This document shows positions 61,839 to 64,000 of a stretch of 64,000 nucleotides of DNA, in pieces. The stretch's first letter is position 1, and each line of letters opens with the position of its first letter. The DNA is from Pectobacterium parmentieri. Its GTDB lineage: Bacteria; Pseudomonadota; Gammaproteobacteria; Enterobacterales; Enterobacteriaceae. The stretch lies in contig NZ_CP015749.1 of assembly GCF_001742145.1 (NCBI RefSeq), forward strand, positions 806,001-870,000, given 5' to 3'. A program made the position numbers and the translations under genes. The notes beneath the pieces are model-generated. The model was not told the origin of the DNA. It did no database searches and was given only the letters and a program-made list of their open reading frames with translations.

Positions 61839-63848
61839 ATGAAAAAAATTGAACTGGTATACACGCCCGCCGCTTCTCTGGTGCTGGTGGCGTTATCGTC
61901 TTTATCCGTGATGGCTCAAGGCACTCACGATCATTCCACTTCTCACGCCACGCTCAATGATGATGCCGTGATGGTGGTGACTGCCCCCGATATTTCCCCG
62001 CTCACGCTGGTGACCTCGCCGAAAACGCCGCGCCAGCCCGTACCAGCCAGCGATGGCTCGGATTATCTGAAAACTATTCCGGGGTTCTCACAAATACGCA
62101 ACGGCGGAACAAATGGCGATCCTGTTTTCCGAGGTATGTTTGGATCGCGACTGCGTATTCTTTCCAATAATGGAGAGATGTTGGGAGCCTGCCCGTCACG
62201 CATGGATGCGCCGAGTTCGTACATCTCGCCCGAAAGCTATGATCTGTTAACGTTTACCAAAGGGCCACAGACCGTACTGTGGGGGGCCGGAAATTCAGCG
62301 GGAACCGTGCGGTTTGAACGGACGCCGCCACGTTTTGATAAGCCAGGAATACAGGGCAATGCCAGCGTGCTGGTGGCATCAAACGATCGTCATGATGAAA
62401 ATGCTGATGTCAGCCTCGGGAGCGAAGAGGGATATATTCGGCTCATTGGTAATAAATCACAGTCGGGCGATTATAACGATGGTGACGGAAAACGTGTGGC
62501 ATCAAAGTGGGATAAATGGAATGCGGATGTAGCGCTCGGTTGGACGCCAGACAGCGACACCTTGTTGGAGTTGACCGCAGGCAAAGGCGATGGAGAAGCA
62601 CGCTACGCCGGGCGTGGCATGGATGGTTCGCAATTTAAGCGTGAGAGTTTGGGTATCCGCGCCGAGAAATCAAATCTAGGGGGCGTGTTCGATAAGCTTG
62701 AGGCGAGTGCGTACTACAACTATGCCGACCACGTGATGGATAATTTCACGCTGCGCTCACCGGGCGGTATGGGGATGATGAGTATGCCCATGGCCAGCCA
62801 ACTGGATAGAAAAACGGTTGGTGGACGGATGATGGCGACGTGGATATGGTCCGACTACGAGCTGAAAAGTGGGGCAGATATGCAAACGAATACGCATCGC
62901 CGCTGGCGAAATGATGGCTGGAAGAAAGATGCGCAATTTAACACCTATGGCGTCTTCAGCGAGCTTATCTGGCAGGCCTCTGGGCAGAGTAAAGTCATCG
63001 GGGGAACCCGCCTTGATAAAACCAAGGTCGAGAATGGCACGGGCACTGGCGCGAGCGAGCGTCATGATACGTTGCCCGCAGGTTTTATCCGTGTTGAGCA
63101 TACGTTGGCCAATAGCCCATTAATGCTGTATGCAGGCGTTGGCTACACCGAGCGCTTTCCTGACTACTGGGAGATTTTTTCGCCAACCTATGGGCCGGGC
63201 AGAACGCAGAATGCATTCGATCATGTTAAAACTGAGAAAACGACCCAGCTCGATATCGGGGCGCAGTACAGCGGCGAGCGTCTGAGTAGTTGGGTTTCTG
63301 CCTATGTGGGACGGGTTAATGATTTTATCCTGTTCCGCTATGATCCGATGAATGCCAGAGTCAGCGAGGCGGATAATGTTAGTGCGACCATCATGGGGGG
63401 AGAAACGGGATTCAGCTATAAATTAACGGATAGCTGGAAAACGGACGCCAGTCTAGCGTATTCCTGGGCGAAGAATACCGATGACCATCGGCCGCTGCCG
63501 CAAATTCCACCGTTGGAAGCACGACTGGGATTATCGTGGGAAAAAGGGAATTGGAGCAGCACGGGCTTACTGCGTCTGGTGAGTCAGCAAGATAGGGTCG
63601 CGATTAGCGAAGGTAATGTTGTCGGGAAAGATTTTGAGCATAGCCCTGGCTTTGCGATCTTCTCAGCCAATGCGGCATATCGCGTTAACCAATATGTCAA
63701 ACTGAGTACGGGTGTCGATAACTTGTTTAACACGACCTACAGTGAACACCTTAACCTTGCTGGCAATAGCAGTTTCGGTTATTCAGCCAACACGTCCGTA
63801 AATGAACCGGGCCGAACCTACTGGGCGAAGGTAAATATTACCTTCTGA
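61839..63848 (+). CDS. TonB-dependent copper receptor
   Basis: A 669-residue outer-membrane receptor. Signal peptide (SLVLVALSSLSVMAQG), then a His-rich N-terminus (GTHDHSTSHATL), a plug domain with VMVVTAPDIS near the TonB-box position and GSDYLKTIPGFSQIRNGGTN, and the copper-receptor signature GEMLGACPSRMDAPSSYISP. The barrel ends with a final strand YWAKVNITF (aromatic C-terminus). The class (OprC/NosA) imports copper. AAGG precedes the start. A terminator follows. With the DUF2946 gene it forms a likely copper-uptake unit. Confidence 0.9.
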   Translation: MKKIELVYTPAASLVLVALSSLSVMAQGTHDHSTSHATLNDDAVMVVTAPDISPLTLVTSPKTPRQPVPASDGSDYLKTIPGFSQIRNGGTNGDPVFRGMFGSRLRILSNNGEMLGACPSRMDAPSSYISPESYDLLTFTKGPQTVLWGAGNSAGTVRFERTPPRFDKPGIQGNASVLVASNDRHDENADVSLGSEEGYIRLIGNKSQSGDYNDGDGKRVASKWDKWNADVALGWTPDSDTLLELTAGKGDGEARYAGRGMDGSQFKRESLGIRAEKSNLGGVFDKLEASAYYNYADHVMDNFTLRSPGGMGMMSMPMASQLDRKTVGGRMMATWIWSDYELKSGADMQTNTHRRWRNDGWKKDAQFNTYGVFSELIWQASGQSKVIGGTRLDKTKVENGTGTGASERHDTLPAGFIRVEHTLANSPLMLYAGVGYTERFPDYWEIFSPTYGPGRTQNAFDHVKTEKTTQLDIGAQYSGERLSSWVSAYVGRVNDFILFRYDPMNARVSEADNVSATIMGGETGFSYKLTDSWKTDASLAYSWAKNTDDHRPLPQIPPLEARLGLSWEKGNWSSTGLLRLVSQQDRVAISEGNVVGKDFEHSPGFAIFSANAAYRVNQYVKLSTGVDNLFNTTYSEHLNLAGNSSFGYSANTSVNEPGRTYWAKVNITF

Positions 63849-63865
63849 TGTCGTTGTAATGAATA

Positions 63866-63908
63866 AACGGCACCGTAGCCATTCTTTGCTGGATTACGGT
63901 GCCGTTTT
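63866..63908 (+). terminator. Terminator after the copper receptor gene
   Basis: Perfect stem AACGGCACCGTA / TACGGTGCCGTT followed by TTGGG. A strong hairpin with a short T-run, 18 bases after the stop. Confidence 0.8.
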
Positions 63909-64000
63909 GGGAGCGATAGCTTGCGTGAAATACGCCCTTTCATTCTCTCAGTGAAGATTAGTCTCAATTATTTCGACGCGTGCTGACAAATCCCGGGTGC
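63909..64000. other. Right edge of window
   Basis: Too short to call; no feature recognised. Confidence 0.3.

Overview
The window reads as chromosome of a soft-rot enterobacterium, most likely Pectobacterium. The dcuC, yegH, galF, gnd, yjbEFGH, yeaR/yoaG and dgcC homologues are close to those of E. coli, while a complete inositol catabolism locus, a secreted chorismate mutase, a sedolisin-type peptidase and an Sfu/Fbp-type iron transporter fit a plant-associated member of the order. The assignment rests on recognised protein families, not on a database search.

Layout: (1) 1-2.8 kb: end of dcuC and convergent yegH. (2) 3.4-24.8 kb: a Wzx/Wzy-type surface polysaccharide locus. It opens with a JUMPStart/ops element, then wecA-wza-wzb-wzc, an insertion-sequence scar, wzx, a glycosyltransferase and wecB, a second scar, then wzy, two glycosyltransferases and an NAD-dependent epimerase. 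rfbACD converge from the other strand, and galF and gnd close the locus. The stretch from about 6.3 to 19.8 kb is clearly AT-richer than its borders, as expected of a transferred, serotype-like module. Remnants of at least four IS families (IS1, IS5, IS110, IS3) lie inside it. rfbB is absent. (3) 25.3-29.3 kb: yjbEFGH, a second exopolysaccharide-related operon, with a strong terminator after yjbE. (4) 29.6-33.6 kb: periplasmic chorismate mutase, sedolisin (S53) peptidase, an apparent decayed GH81 glucanase fragment and a MASE2-GGDEF diguanylate cyclase. (5) 33.7-50.9 kb: an orphan solute-binding protein, an RpiR-type regulator with a small ABM-domain gene, then the myo-inositol regulon: iolA, iolD, iolG, an inositol-type ABC importer, a second Gfo/Idh dehydrogenase, iolC (kinase fused to an aldolase-like domain), iolE and iolB. 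Import, oxidation to inosose, dehydration, ring hydrolysis, isomerisation, phosphorylation, aldol cleavage and semialdehyde oxidation are all covered. (6) 51.1-52.1 kb: a zeta-toxin-like kinase followed by a small acidic protein. (7) 52.1-55.6 kb: an iron(III) ABC importer with a Fur-box-like site. (8) 56.0-57.7 kb: yeaR-yoaG with a divergent flavin-reductase-like gene; yoaG is an internal tandem duplication. (9) 58.2-63.9 kb: three genes of unknown function, then a copper-linked pair (DUF2946 protein and TonB-dependent copper receptor).

Repeats: three copies of a palindrome-ended intergenic repeat (43.3, 56.0 and 58.0 kb) and a pair of roughly 210-bp inverted repeats that bracket iolD. No rRNA, tRNA or CRISPR array was seen. 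The most unusual items are the duplicated YoaG, the zeta-like kinase with its downstream small gene, the inverted repeats around iolD, and the IS scars inside the polysaccharide operon.
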